Positions 50,577-61,880 of a DNA stretch of 64,000 nt are shown in pieces. Origin of the DNA: Zygnema cylindricum. Lineage: Eukaryota; Streptophyta; Zygnematophyceae; Zygnematales; Zygnemataceae. Within the stretch, counting starts at the first letter, position 1, and every line of letters begins with the position of its first letter. Made by a program: the position numbers and the translations under genes. The notes beneath the pieces are model-generated. The model did not search any database and was not told the DNA's origin. It saw nothing but the letters and a program-made list of their open reading frames with translations. The stretch lies in contig JBBHKE010000008.1 of NCBI GenBank assembly GCA_037447655.1, forward strand, positions 31,274 to 95,273, in the 5' to 3' direction.

Positions 50577-52437
50577 GGTTATGGGCCCACCATCTAGGGT
50601 GCCTATGTTCGATGGAACAGACTTCACTTATTGGGAGTTTACGATGGAGGGATTACTTTTCGAAAAGCACTTGTGGGGAATTGTTTCGGGACAAGTGAGG
50701 TGTCCGCCACCGAGCTTTGGAGGAGATCACTATCGAGAATCATCTGGGGCTGCCCAGAAAACCAACCGGAGTTCAGGTGCAACGGAAGGTGAAGGGAAGA
50801 TCATTACCGTGGAAGGGGAAATAGGGGAGAAGGATAAAGGGACACCTATGGTGAGGGGAGCTAGGCTCTCGCCTACGGTTCCACTTGTGGGGGTTATAAC
50901 TGAACCAAAAACTGAAGAAAATGATAGAAAAATTTGGGAATATAAAAACACTATAGCAAAACATCTCATACTTAGATATGTGTCTAAGTTTATAGCTATC
51001 ACTCTTTTAAATCTAACCAAGTCGTCGGAAATTTGGGACACACTAATTCAGATTTATAAGAGTGAGACTATACAGAGGCAGCAGTTAGTAAGACAAGAGA
51101 TAGAGGCCTATGTTTATAAAGGCGGTAGCATGATAGAGTTTTGCAATGATATTGCTGGGTTATATGTTGAGCTTGCTAGTACGGGATATGTAGAATCTGA
51201 GGAGAGAAAGATTAATACACTAATCATAAAGCTTCCATATGAGTACGAAGACATCATTTACCGTATGCAGGGAATGGATGTCTCCTCGTGGACTTGGAGC
51301 ATTACCATGGGAATAATTCTTGTGAGAGAAAGCACTTTGGAGCTTCGTAGGGGAAGTGAAAGGGTGACTGCATTTACAGCTGGTAGTGACTGGCGGAAGC
51401 GTGATGTGAGGAACGGCGGTGACGAGCGGAAGCGTGATGAAAGGAAGAAGGACAAAGGTAAACCTTATCGGAACTTCGGTGGAAAGAGAGGGAGAGGAAA
51501 AGAAAGGGGAGCTTTGAAACAAGGGGTTTGCTTCGCTTGTAGGAAACCGGGTCACTATATGGAGGAGTGTCCTCGTTTGGAAGAACTTAGAAGTTGGAGT
51601 GTGAATGAGGAGGAAGAAGGGGAAGAGGAGAAAGAGGATGAAAAAATCTTGGAGCTTCTTCACATCGGTAGAATGGAGAAGAGAGAAAAGTACACAGAAA
51701 TTCCACGAAGGCAACAGTGTGCTTTTGGAGGTATAAGGGAAGTAAAGAGAGAGGAGGTACTTGAGGATGTGGAGGAGTGTAAAGTGTATGACTTAGAAAT
51801 GAGAAAGTCAGAACTAGGATCAATAAGTGAAAACGGGAAAAATAAAATTAAAGAGGATAATTTTATAGGTAGTTTGGAATTAGAAAACTGGTCGGAAAGG
51901 GAGACTTCAACGGATTACGAGGAAAGGGGAGAAGTGAAACTAGAAGGGGTTTTAAAGGATAAGGGAGAAGAGGAATATTTAATGAAAGGTTTAGGGGAGG
52001 ATAAATATTTATTGGGAATAAATTTAGAAAGTGAGAGTGGAAAGAAATCCATGGGAGAGAGTGAGGAAAGTTCATGTTTTGGGGGTAATGGGTTTGACAT
52101 CACTAAAGGGAGTGATGACATTTATGAAGGTGTGCCTGTAAAAGGGTTAGCCTCAGGATGTGTGTTGCAGATTGGAGATGGGGCTGGCTGTTTGAATTGC
52201 AAGAGGGAAATCGGATTTAGTGTGGATGGAAAAGAGGTGAGGTGGATAAAAACTTTGCTCGGATTTATAATAAGTGGGATGCTAAATGAAATGTGTGATG
52301 CAATTATTATTTCATTTCATCTAATTCATTGTTTTAAATACGAGAGCATATTTCTTAAGTTATATAAAAGGAAAAAGAAAAGAAAAAGGGGAGGGAGTGT
52401 TTTGTTTAGTTTGTTTGTAATAGTTGAAAGGAAGTAG
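50557..52437 (+). CDS. Element A gag-like protein, 626 codons, no pol
   Basis: An uninterrupted frame. The likelier start is Met-9 (50581), because element B starts at the same M-G-P-P; the upstream ATG lies in the LTR. Residues 1-290 are the copia gag domain (N-terminal F-D-G-T-D-F-T-Y-W; later A-K-H-L-I-L). C325-x2-C328-x4-H333-x4-C338 is a CCHC zinc knuckle after a basic stretch. The rest, up to about residue 520, is acidic and unlike pol. Near 525-575, G-D-G-A-G-C-L-N-C and W-I-K-T-L-L-G resemble element B's RNase H (G-D-G-A-C-C-W-S-S, W-V-K-S-L-L-G), so pol was deleted down to a remnant. It would need enzymes from a partner element, probably of B type. Confidence 0.88.
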   Translation: MEPIEFQVMGPPSRVPMFDGTDFTYWEFTMEGLLFEKHLWGIVSGQVRCPPPSFGGDHYRESSGAAQKTNRSSGATEGEGKIITVEGEIGEKDKGTPMVRGARLSPTVPLVGVITEPKTEENDRKIWEYKNTIAKHLILRYVSKFIAITLLNLTKSSEIWDTLIQIYKSETIQRQQLVRQEIEAYVYKGGSMIEFCNDIAGLYVELASTGYVESEERKINTLIIKLPYEYEDIIYRMQGMDVSSWTWSITMGIILVRESTLELRRGSERVTAFTAGSDWRKRDVRNGGDERKRDERKKDKGKPYRNFGGKRGRGKERGALKQGVCFACRKPGHYMEECPRLEELRSWSVNEEEEGEEEKEDEKILELLHIGRMEKREKYTEIPRRQQCAFGGIREVKREEVLEDVEECKVYDLEMRKSELGSISENGKNKIKEDNFIGSLELENWSERETSTDYEERGEVKLEGVLKDKGEEEYLMKGLGEDKYLLGINLESESGKKSMGESEESSCFGGNGFDITKGSDDIYEGVPVKGLASGCVLQIGDGAGCLNCKREIGFSVDGKEVRWIKTLLGFIISGMLNEMCDAIIISFHLIHCFKYESIFLKLYKRKKKRKRGGSVLFSLFVIVERK

Positions 52438-52455
52438 ACTAGAAAATAAGGGGAG
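52438..52455 (+). other. Polypurine tract of element A
   Basis: CTAGAAAATAAGGGGAG just before the 3' LTR; the same 17 bases precede element B's 3' LTR. Confidence 0.85.
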
Positions 52456-53765
52456 TGTTGATATTTGGGTATTTTCTAGGTCTTTATTAGATAGAAAAGA
52501 GTAGAGGCAGTCTGCCCCTGACTCCCTTCTCCAAGCCCCCACACTTGTCGTAGTCACTGAAGGCTGGAAAGGGAGCTAGAGCCATGGCTGCCTAGGCTCT
52601 CCAGAGAGACAGGAATAGATAATAAAGGTATGTTTACCAAAAAGGCAGTTGACAGACCCAGGAATTGATCCTGGTACCTACCGTCGGTGAATCGTCCCAT
52701 AGGAGTTAGCTTTGTCCATTTAGTCTAGGACCAGTGCTAGAACATATAGGGTTTGATAGATATTTATGTAGTTACAGGTAGGGAATTCCATTTAACTAGG
52801 TTACGGTCTATAGAACATAGAATCAGTTGTACTATTAGTACCGGACGAAACAAATAGTACGGACATTTGTTTCGACGGTTCGTATTTAATCTCTATATGA
52901 ATCGGACGGCCGTGGTTAGCGCCGGTCTCGAGGAAAGGACAATTTGGCGGTTTGCGGACTCCGCCACTCCGGATGACACGTGGCAACAACGTACTGGATT
53001 ACGGAATTTACGGAACGGCAGAAAACAAATCCGGAAGTGACAAATGTCGCACTATGGCGACATCGTACAATGTACGTACAGAAAGTACTCCGGCACTAGT
53101 ACTTTCTTGTACGGTACCGTTTTCTGACGCGGCATGACTTGGCGCCACGTGGAGAGATAAGATTTGGAGGCAGGAATTCCGGAGAATACAAGAGCGAATC
53201 CAGATAGGACAATTGTTGACTTTTGAGCCATGTTGTACGATGTCCGTACAAAAGGTACACCGGCATCTGTACCTTTATGTACTATACAGTAATGTGATTG
53301 GTCCGTACCTCAGTACTAGAGGGTTTAGAGAGGGGTTTAGAACTTAGAATATTTTTGGTAGGTAGCTGCCTCTCCCAGAGAGCACCTTCTATAAATGTCA
53401 AACTTTGGCCAGTCATAACTATCAATTCAGTTGACCAAATTCAGTGATTCTTGTTGCTGCGGACTCAGGGGAGTCCAGGCTACATAGGGGTGTAGTCGGT
53501 CAGAGTTTTTGCCTGCCTGGGTGGCTGCATTTCTAAGGGAAAGTCAAAGTGGGGAATGTTATCCTATACTCATATTCTAACTTTGCATTCTGTAGTGAAA
53601 CTGAGCACACAGAGAGTCTTACTTCACAGGGGTGAAGCTGTAATGGGGTTCTGATTGTCAAGGGGTTAATCATTTGGGTTTATATTAACTTGGAGTCGGC
53701 ACTATCTAGATTAGCTTCCTTTGGACCTGCGAATTCTGTGCGGCAATGGAGCCCATAGAATTTCA
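52456..53765 (+). repeat. Element A 3' LTR
   Basis: 1310 bp, near-identical to 49267-50576, followed by GTCAT (53766-53770). Confidence 0.95.
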
Positions 53766-53770
53766 GTCAT

Positions 53771-54620
53771 AGAACAACTTAACTCACTCAATATAACTTC
53801 CCTACAGAAAAAATGGTTGTTTTTCTTCATGAGGAGCAATCCAAGCAAGTTTGCAGTAGCAAAAGAGGTCATCAAGGGGCGAGAAAAACCGACAATGGCT
53901 TACGCTATCAACCACTTGAGAGTACGTAGAAGGAGAAGGCAACATCGAAAGAAGAAAATAAAGGGTCATCTTATCCGAGTTATCAAGAGGAGGATGACCG
54001 AGGAGCTTACAACTTTAGGGGATCTAGGGGGAGTGGAGGTGGACCTCGTTGACGAGGGAGCAGGTCACAGGGCCCAAGGAAAGGCTCATATATACGGGAT
54101 ACTTCTCAGATGACATGTTACAATTGTAATGAGACTGGGCAAGGCTCATTTGAATGCCCATACAAGAGCAAATAATGTAACATTTGTTAGAAATGGGGAC
54201 ACAGTAGTCACGGTTGTTTTCAAAACAAGGGAAAGAGTCGTAGAGGGGGACAAATTAGAGGCAGAAGAAGTGGAGGAAGTGGAAGTAACTCATCAAGTAG
54301 AGGGGACTTTGTTGGGGATGGGCCGATGGGACGGATCAAGAAATTTTCCTTTCAATTATTGAGGAATCACAGGAAAATAAGGAGGATATCCTATTTCACA
54401 CATGAGGCAATGAGAGTGTTTAACAGTTGGATGATAGACTCAGGTGCTAAACATCATATGTGTCAAGATCAAGGACTATTCACTGACATTAGAAAACTCA
54501 CTATACCAAAATCCATCATAGTGGCTAATGGTTCGATGATGGTCATCGATAAAGTGGGAACAGTACGGTTAGATCTAGCGACAGAAGATAGGAAAGGGAA
54601 AGCTGGAGTCAATAAAGTAT
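53771..54620 (+). pseudogene. Element C gag end, zinc knuckles and start of protease
   Basis: Continues gag of element C. Around 54112 a damaged knuckle (C-Y-N-C-N-E-T-G) and, past a stop, a full C-x2-C-x4-H-x4-C. At 54430 the aspartic protease motif D-S-G-A follows S-W-M-I. Several frameshifts. Cut at 54620 by element B. Confidence 0.8.
54616..54620. repeat. Target duplication of element B (AGTAT), left
   Basis: AGTAT here and at 60838-60842; skipping the element restores the element C frame (V-N-K-V then C-F-N-N-V). Confidence 0.93.
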
Positions 54621-55554
54621 TATAAAAATTAATGGTTCTTTTAGTATTTTTCAGGTCTAAAATGAATTGTTGAAAAGAGGTAATTAATATTTCACTTCTC
54701 TATTTTAGTTATACTTCAAAGCGAGAGAGTGAGGATCAAAGGCACGCCATGGCTACCACCATATTTAGAAAGTGGCAGATTTTGAAGAAGATGATATTTT
54801 ACCAAAATATTACCTAAATCCGGATTTGAATCTGCGGCAACCTCTAGATTCTCTATAGCCAGGTGCCTTAACCATTAAGGCGATACGAAACGATACACGT
54901 GACGGATTTCAAAGATATATAAATATTAACAAAACGGCTAATTAACACCAAACTAATGAAGAGGAACAACTCATGCATGTACACGAATTTGAACCGTGTA
55001 AAATATGTTTTGATCGAATGGCCAGCATTGTAGCCGCCACTCGAAGTGAGCTTTTGGCGGCATTCGGAGATAGCGTCACGCGGTGCCACGTGGCGCCGCA
55101 TTATTTGATACCGGAGAAGATAGAAGGAGGAAACATGGCTCCCAATTTGAGAGGTGTTACTTTGTAGACTATGTCAATAAACGTACAATACGTACATCGC
55201 CCATTGTACCTTCTTATACTATATAGTGTTCCTATTATTCTAGGGTTTAGTAATAGGTAGTCATGAGTAGGCAGACCAAGACTTAGTGATATTTAGGTTC
55301 CTCTCTCTAGGAGAGCTTCTAAATATAAAGGTCATTTTTGACCAGCCATAACTTACTGCTCTGGGGAGCAAATTCAGAGATTCTTTTTGCTAACGCCTCA
55401 AGGGAGTCTTGACTTCATTGGGGTGAAAATGGTCTGAGTTTTTGTCTGTCAGGGTGACAAATATTCTTGTTGAAACACAAAAGGGTCAGGGTTATCCTAG
55501 AGGCTTCGTGTGAGCTGCGTACTCTGAGGACCGGTGGAGGTCTCAAGAATTCCA
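54621..55554 (+). repeat. Element B 5' LTR
   Basis: 934 bp versus 931 for the 3' LTR (59907-60837), with visible differences, so older than element A. It starts TATA where the 3' LTR has TGTA. The LTR start resembles those of A and F (GTATTTTCTAG). Confidence 0.9.
54816..54890 (-). other. tRNA-like sequence in element B 5' LTR (antisense)
   Basis: On the minus strand GCCTTAATGGTTAAGGC (D-arm-like) and, 30 nt on, GATTCAAATCC (B box). The 3' LTR copy is better preserved, see 60103-60172. Confidence 0.55.
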
Positions 55555-55558
55555 AGTT

Positions 55559-56499
55559 ATGGGCCCACCATATAGGGTACCCATCTTCAATGGAACTGGC
55601 TTCATATACTGGGAAAGTATGATGACAGGAGCTTTATGTGAGAAAAGGTTTTGGGGAATAGTGAGTGGACGGTTGAGGCGTCTAATCAGTGTTGGGATCC
55701 CTGCAGGGTTTGGAGGAAGCAGATTCACTAGAGATGCAGATCCATCTCCAACGTGGAGACAAAGGAAGGGGAGCTGGTGGACAAAGGAAAAGAGAAAGAG
55801 AATATCACACCAATAGCAACCGGTTCGGCATTCATGTCACCTATTCGGAGAAACGAGGAGAATGATAATGATACCTGGGACTACAACAATATGGCGGCAA
55901 AGCACTTGATCCTCAGCCATCTTACTCAAGGGCTTGCATCTCCTCATTTGCAGGTAGACAGGGCATCCGATCTTTGGGTGGCTCTCATAGAGAAGTACCG
56001 AAGTGGTAGGATTCAGCAACAACAGTTGGCTAATCAGAAAATTGACGCATACGTATACAAGGGGGGGAAGATGTTAGATTTTTGTAATGAGCTTGCAACA
56101 CTTTTCATGGAGCTGGAGAGTGCTGGACAGTTGAAACTGAAAAAGATGAAGGTTAACTGCTTGCTCATGAAGTTACTAGATGAGTTCGAGAACATAGTCA
56201 AATGTGTGCATGACTTGCCACACTCAAGGTGGATATGGAATTCAGTGGTAGGGATGATTCTCGTTCGGGGGAAAACGATTGAGATCCAAAGGGGATGAAA
56301 GAGTGGGCAAGCCTTGGCAGCTGGGACCGATTGGAGGAACAATGATTATAGGAAACCCGTCGGAAATTATGGAGGGGGGGGGGGGGGGCAGAAAAATCAG
56401 ACCGGCGAGTTCGGACCAAGGGCTCCCAAAGGTTTGTGCCACTTTTGTAAGAAACCAGGGCATTATATAGCGGAGTGCACTAAGTTAACCGAGCTGTGA
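55559..56499 (+). pseudogene. Element B gag (frameshifted)
   Basis: Begins M-G-P-P-Y-R-V-P-I-F-N-G only four bases after the LTR. Shifts frame near 55780 and again near 56300. A-K-H-L-I-L and a CCHC knuckle (C-H-F-C-K-K-P-G-H-Y-I-A-E-C, about 56441-56482) match element A. Confidence 0.85.
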
Positions 56500-56683
56500 T
56501 TAAAGGAGGGGCAGACAGGTGGACACCCAAGAGGAAAGAAAAAAGCCCTTCTGGTACATGAGGCGGAATCCGAAGACGAGGACGATGAGCTCGTATTGGA
56601 TGAGGAGTTAGAGGCGAAAAATGAGGTCGAAATTCCACGAAAGCAGAAATGTGCTTTCGGTGGATTGAATGGTGAAGCAGGCT

Positions 56684-57893
56684 AGATTGTAGATTCAGGT
56701 GCCTCCATGCGCATGTGTAAGGATAAACTCCTGTTCACTAAGATAAGAAAGATTCCCACCGTAGAGATAGAGTACGGGGATGGGAGGATAGTCACTATTA
56801 CTCTTGTAGTTTCGGTAGATCTGAAAGTGGTAGTAGAAGGAAATACATCTTTAGGTACAATCTCCGATGTATTGTTTATTCCGGAGCTGAAAAAAAACCT
56901 CATCTCTACATCTGTATTAGATGATAAGAGTTTTGATACTAGCACTAGGAAAGGAGTCTTTACTGCTAGTTTTGAGGAGGAAGTTTATTTCACTGCTGAA
57001 AAAGGAAGCCAAGGGATGTTTAGGCTGATTTTAAGCAATGAAAAGAAGAAACTTTATTATGCTGGTGTTCATGATATAATGTTGTGGCATAAGAGGCTTG
57101 GGCATGTGAATCTAGATACGTTAAGAGAGATGAAAAAGATGGAAGTAGTGGAAGGGATTCAGTTCGGTGAAAGTGAGAATCTAAGTGATTGTAGTGGATG
57201 TGCTCAAGGTAAAGCACACAGGTTGCCCTTCCCAAAAACTGCCACCTATAAGGGAGAAAAGATTATAGACTTAGTACACACAGATATTTGGGGACCGGCC
57301 AGAGTGCCTTCACCAAGTGGCAAGAGATTTATGATGACTATCACTGATGATTGGTCTCGGTATTCCAAGGGGTATTTTTTTAAAAATAAGTCAGAGGCTC
57401 AGGAATAATTTAGACAACATAGCATTGGAGTGAAAAACTCCATAAAACCCCAATCAAGAGAGTAAGGAGTGACAATGTTGGAGAGTATACCACTAACCAA
57501 TTTGAGGATTTTCTGAGGGAAGATGGAGTCCAACACCAAAAGACAGTTCCAGAAAAACCCGGAAAAGAATGGGGTAGCTGAACGATTAAATAGGACACTG
57601 AGTGATAGTGCTAGAAGTATGTTATCGGATAACAAGATAGGAAAAATGTTTTGGGCCGAAGCAATGAACTGTGCTAATTACCTCAAAAATAGAGTTGTTA
57701 CTTCAGCGGTAAAAGGCAAAACACCTTATGAGAGATGGACCGGCCGGAAACTAGACATATCCCACTTAAAGGTTTTTGGTAGTCAAGTGTTCAGTCAAGA
57801 TACATATCAGTCTAATTGGAAGCTAGATCCTAAAGGAAAACTGGGGTACTTATTAGGATATGATGAGGATGTAAAAGGATACTGAGTTTATGA
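56684..57893 (+). pseudogene. Element B protease and integrase
   Basis: V-D-S-G-A-S at the start is the protease active site. L-W-H-K-R-L-G-H and C-S-G-C form the integrase HHCC finger, followed by D-L-V-H-T-D-I-W-G-P of the catalytic core. A stop at 57406 and frame changes follow; the core resumes with N-G-V-A-E-R-L-N-R (catalytic Glu present) and ends Y-L-L-G-Y with a stop at 57883. Confidence 0.85.
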
Positions 57894-58349
57894 TTTAAAA
57901 AGGGGAGATATATTCTTCATAAATCATCTAATAGTTATGGATCAAAGAAAGTTGGTGGATCCCTTCAAGTATACAAAGTCAGTAAAAATCAGATTTGAGT
58001 CAGAAAATTCCGATGACTTTGAGCCTCCTAACTATCCTCGATTCAAAGAACATGACATTCTTACAAGTACAAATAAGACCAAGAAGGACTCGACCGTGGA
58101 AATTCCAATGACAACTGTACACGAAAAGAAAGACGTGGTGGAAATTGATACAGAATCAATGAAAGGGGAAAAGCCGAGAGTGTTCGAGAAAACCCACGAA
58201 AACCATCTATTTCGGCCACAAATTTTGAGGGGGGAAAGAGAAGTAGCAAAAGATTGCAGGAAAAACAGGTTAATAACAAGGTAACAAAACTATCTCATGA
58301 AGAGAAACCTTAGACTTATGGAGAGGCGATGACTTGTCAAGAAAAGGAA

Positions 58350-59893
58350 CCGGTGGAAGTTAGCCATCAATGAGGAGATGGCCTCAATTATGGCAGCTGA
58401 TACTTAGGAGCTGGTGGATTGTCCAACTAACCGAAAAACCAATCGGTTGTAAGTGGGTTTTCAAATTAAAACTGAACCTATATACCACCATTGAGCGTTA
58501 CAAAGCCCGATTAGTGGCAAAAGGATTTACACAGAAAGAAGGAATCGACTACGAGGAAACCTTTGCCGCGGTCGTCAGATATCCCTCCGTCCGCATACTT
58601 CTCAGTCTGGCAACAGCACAAGACATAGAGGTGCACCAGATGGACATCAAGACAGCCCTTTTGCACGGAGAATTGGAAGAGGAGATCTTCATGCGACATC
58701 CCGAAGGATTTGATGAGGAAGGAGAGGAGAGTAAGGTATGCCGGCTGATCAAATCCCATTATAGTTTAAAACATGCGCCTTGACAGTGGAATAAGAAGCT
58801 TGATGAGTTTCTTACCGGTCTGGGATATATCCGGATCAGCTCAGATCACTCAATCTATGTTTTTGAAGATGAGGAAGGTATTATTTTTATTGCAATTTAT
58901 GTTGATGATTTGCTTGTTCTAAGTAAATCAATGGACAAAATTAATAAACTGAAAACGAAACTTAAGGGGAGATTTGAGATGAAAGATATGGGGGAGACAA
59001 GATATATTTTGGGAATTGAAGTAGAAAGAGACCGAGAAAGAAAAATTATAAGACTATCTCAAAGGGAAGCAATAGGGAACATGTTGGAAAAGTTTCAGAT
59101 AGATAAGGCTAATAGTTGTACAACTCCAATGGAGTTGAAGAAAGAAAGTGAGGGGAGTGTGGAAGAAGCAGTCATAATCTTAGACGGGGAATTAGGTCCG
59201 GGAGAACAGAAGTTCATAGAGACTATTCCTTACAAGCAAGTAGTGGGAAGCCTAATCTATTTTATTAATTGTACGCGGCCTGATTTGGTTGCAGCTGTAG
59301 GAGTGTTGAGTAGAATTTTAAATGCTCCCACTAAGAGAGATTGGGAGGCAGCTAAGAGAGTCCTTAGATATTTGATAGGAACTAGGGATCTATGGTTGCA
59401 TTTTGGTGGAGGGAATCCTGACATCACGACTTGGAGTGATGCCAGTTATGGTGATGCTCTGATGAAGAGATGTACTTCTGGATATGTATTGTATGTGGGT
59501 GATGGAGCTTGTTGTTGGAGTAGCAAACAACAAAAGGTTATTGCTCAGTCCACCATGGAGGCTGAGTATATGGCCTCTTGCTCTGCTGTAAAAGAATTGA
59601 TGTGGGTCAAGTCTTTGCTTGGTAAGCTTGGTCACCTTAAGAGTGGTGTGCATATTTTTTTTCGTGATAATCAAGCAACAATCGGTATTGCTGCCAATCC
59701 TAAATATCATTTTAAAGCCAAACACATGGGCATAAGACTTAGCTTTGTTAGAGAGAAGGTAGAAAACAATATATCAAATTTAGAGTATAGACCAGATAGC
59801 GAGATGGTAGCCGACATGATGACCAATCCTGTGCCTTCCCGTAAGCTAATTTTTTGCAGGGAGAAGTGTGGTCTGAAATTAAAGAGTGACTAG
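58350..59893 (+). pseudogene. Element B reverse transcriptase and RNase H
   Basis: K-W-V-F-K, Y-K-A-R-L-V-A-K-G-F and D-I-K-T-A-L-L-H-G are copia RT motifs; one stop interrupts at about 58782, after which Y-V-D-D-L is intact. RNase H has S-D-A-S-Y-G-D, E-A-E-Y-M-A and D-N-Q-A, ending in an open frame to 59893. The second half (58910-59893) is one undamaged frame of 327 codons. Confidence 0.88.
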
Positions 59894-59906
59894 AAAATAA
59901 GGGGAG

Positions 59907-60837
59907 TGTAGAAATTAATGGTTTTTTAGTATTTTCTAGGTCTAAAATGAATTGTTGAAAAGAGGTAATTAATATTTCACTTCTCTATTTTAGTATTACT
60001 TTAAAGAGAGAGATTGAGGATCAAAGGCACGCCATGGCTGCCGCCATATTTAGAAATTGGCAGATCTTGAAGTAGATGATATTTTACCAAAATGATGCCT
60101 AAGTCCGGATTTGAACCTGTGACCTCTGGATTCTCTACAGTCGGGGGCCTTAACCATTAAGGCGCTACAAAACGATACACGTGACGGATTTCAAAGATAT
60201 AAAAAAATTAACAAAACAGCAAATTAACACCAAACTAATGAAGAGGAACAATTCATGCATGTACGCGAATCTGAACTGTGTAAAATATGTTTTGACCAAA
60301 TGGCCAGCATTCTAGCCGCCACTCGAAGTGAGCTTTTGGCGGCATTCGAAGATAGCGTCACGCGGTGCCACGTGGTGCCGCATTATTTGATACCGGAGAT
60401 GATGGTAGGAGGAACTCTAGCTCCCAATATGAGAGGTGTTACTTTTTAGACTGAAATACAATAGACATACAATAAGTACATCGCCCATTGTACCTTGTTC
60501 TACGATATAGTGTTCCTGTTGGTCTAGGGTTTAGTAGAAGGTAGTCGTGAGTAGGCAGACCAAGACTTAGTGATACTTAGGTACCTCTCTCTAGGAGAGC
60601 TTGTAAATATAAAGGTCATTTTTGACTAGCCATAACTTACTGCTCAAGGGAGCAAATTCAGAGATTCTTTTTGCTAACGACTCAAGGGAGTCTTACCTTC
60701 ATTAGGGTGAAGGTGTTCAGAGTTTTTGTCTGTCAAGGTGACAGATATTCTTGCTGAAACACAAAGGGGTCAAGGTTATCTTAGAGGCTTCGTGTGAGCT
60801 GCGTACTTTGAGGTCCTATGGAGGTCTGAGAGTTGCA
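59907..60837 (+). repeat. Element B 3' LTR
   Basis: TGTAGAAATTAATGG ... TTGCA, preceded by AAAATAAGGGGAG and followed by AGTAT. Confidence 0.92.
60103..60172 (-). other. tRNA-like sequence in element B 3' LTR (antisense)
   Basis: On the minus strand: GCGCCTTAATGGTTAAGGC, then CGACTGTAGA, then AGGTCAC and GGTTCAAATCCGG. The CTGTAGA loop would carry a GUA (Tyr) anticodon and the T-arm region is tRNA-Tyr-like, but acceptor pairing is poor. Probably a tRNA-derived pol III module in the LTR rather than a working tRNA. Confidence 0.55.
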
Positions 60838-60842
60838 AGTAT

Positions 60843-61880
60843 GCTTTAACAATGTGCTTTATAATCTAGGAGGATGCAATAAACTCTTAAGTGTCCCACA
60901 ACTTGAGAAGAAAGGATCAAGAGCCACATACCTGGAAGAATGTAGAATCATTTTGAGTAGTAAAACAGGACCATTTGCAGAGGGCATCGTGACTGAAAAT
61001 ATGCAAAATAGGTTGATTTTGAGGAAACTAGAAAATAGGACGGCAGATGAACAAGGTCATCTCCATTCGACAGAGGTCAACAAGAAGGACCTCACGTTGT
61101 GGCACCATCGCATATGTCACAATTCAGACAATAATATTAAAGAGATGATTGGTCATGGTGCGGTTCGAGGACTAGACGTGATGACAGGAGAGAAGGTCAT
61201 TGGATGTGATGGATGCACAAAAAGGAAGCATAAAAAGAAGTCTCATCCGGTGAAAGATCTTCAATTCAAAGCAAATGCCCCTCTAGATCTAGTCCATGTC
61301 GATCTTTGTGGGGACACACATCTAGAAACCATTGGAAAAAATAAATACATTATAGTGATAGTTGATGACTTTAGCCTGACATGAGTGTATCTTTTAAAAG
61401 CTAAGTCAAACACTCTAGAAACATTTAAAGACTTTGTGGTCATGGCTGAGAGGGAAAGTGGGAGGCAGGTAAAGGCGGTACGCTCGGACCGTGGAGGTGA
61501 ATTTATTGCTTTCGCTGAATATTGTAAAGAGACGCGGATTTAGCAACAGTTCACAACTCTTTATTCCCCACAATCGAATAGTATAGCACAGACGAAGAAT
61601 CGGACATTGCAAGAGATGGTGCGAGCCATGCTCTATACGACAAAACTCACACATCGTCTTTAGGGAGAAGCAAGTAGGGCGGCTAACCATGTTACTAACA
61701 GGGGAATAAACTCCGCTTTGGGCAATAAAACACCGGAGGAACTTTGGAGTGGACAAATATCTACGGTAAAACACTTAAGGATTTGGGGATGTGAGGCTAT
61801 AGGATACATAGAGGAAAGAAAATCGGGAGGGAAAATTTGTTGCACGGTCATTGGAAGGATATTTTGTGGGATATAGTGAG
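60843..61880 (+). pseudogene. Element C protease end and integrase
   Basis: C-N-K-L-L-S-V-P-Q-L closes the protease region. L-W-H-H-R-I-C-H ... C-D-G-C is the integrase finger, D-L-V-H-V-D-L-C-G-D and R-S-D-R-G-G-E-F the core. The catalytic Glu position reads Q (S-I-A-Q-T-K-N), and in-frame stops occur at 61382, 61541 and 61660, so it is inactive. Confidence 0.85.

Noticed and set aside
52649-52719. Functional tRNA gene in element A LTR
   Set aside because: Only the T-arm folds well; the acceptor stem does not pair, so I report it as tRNA-like only.
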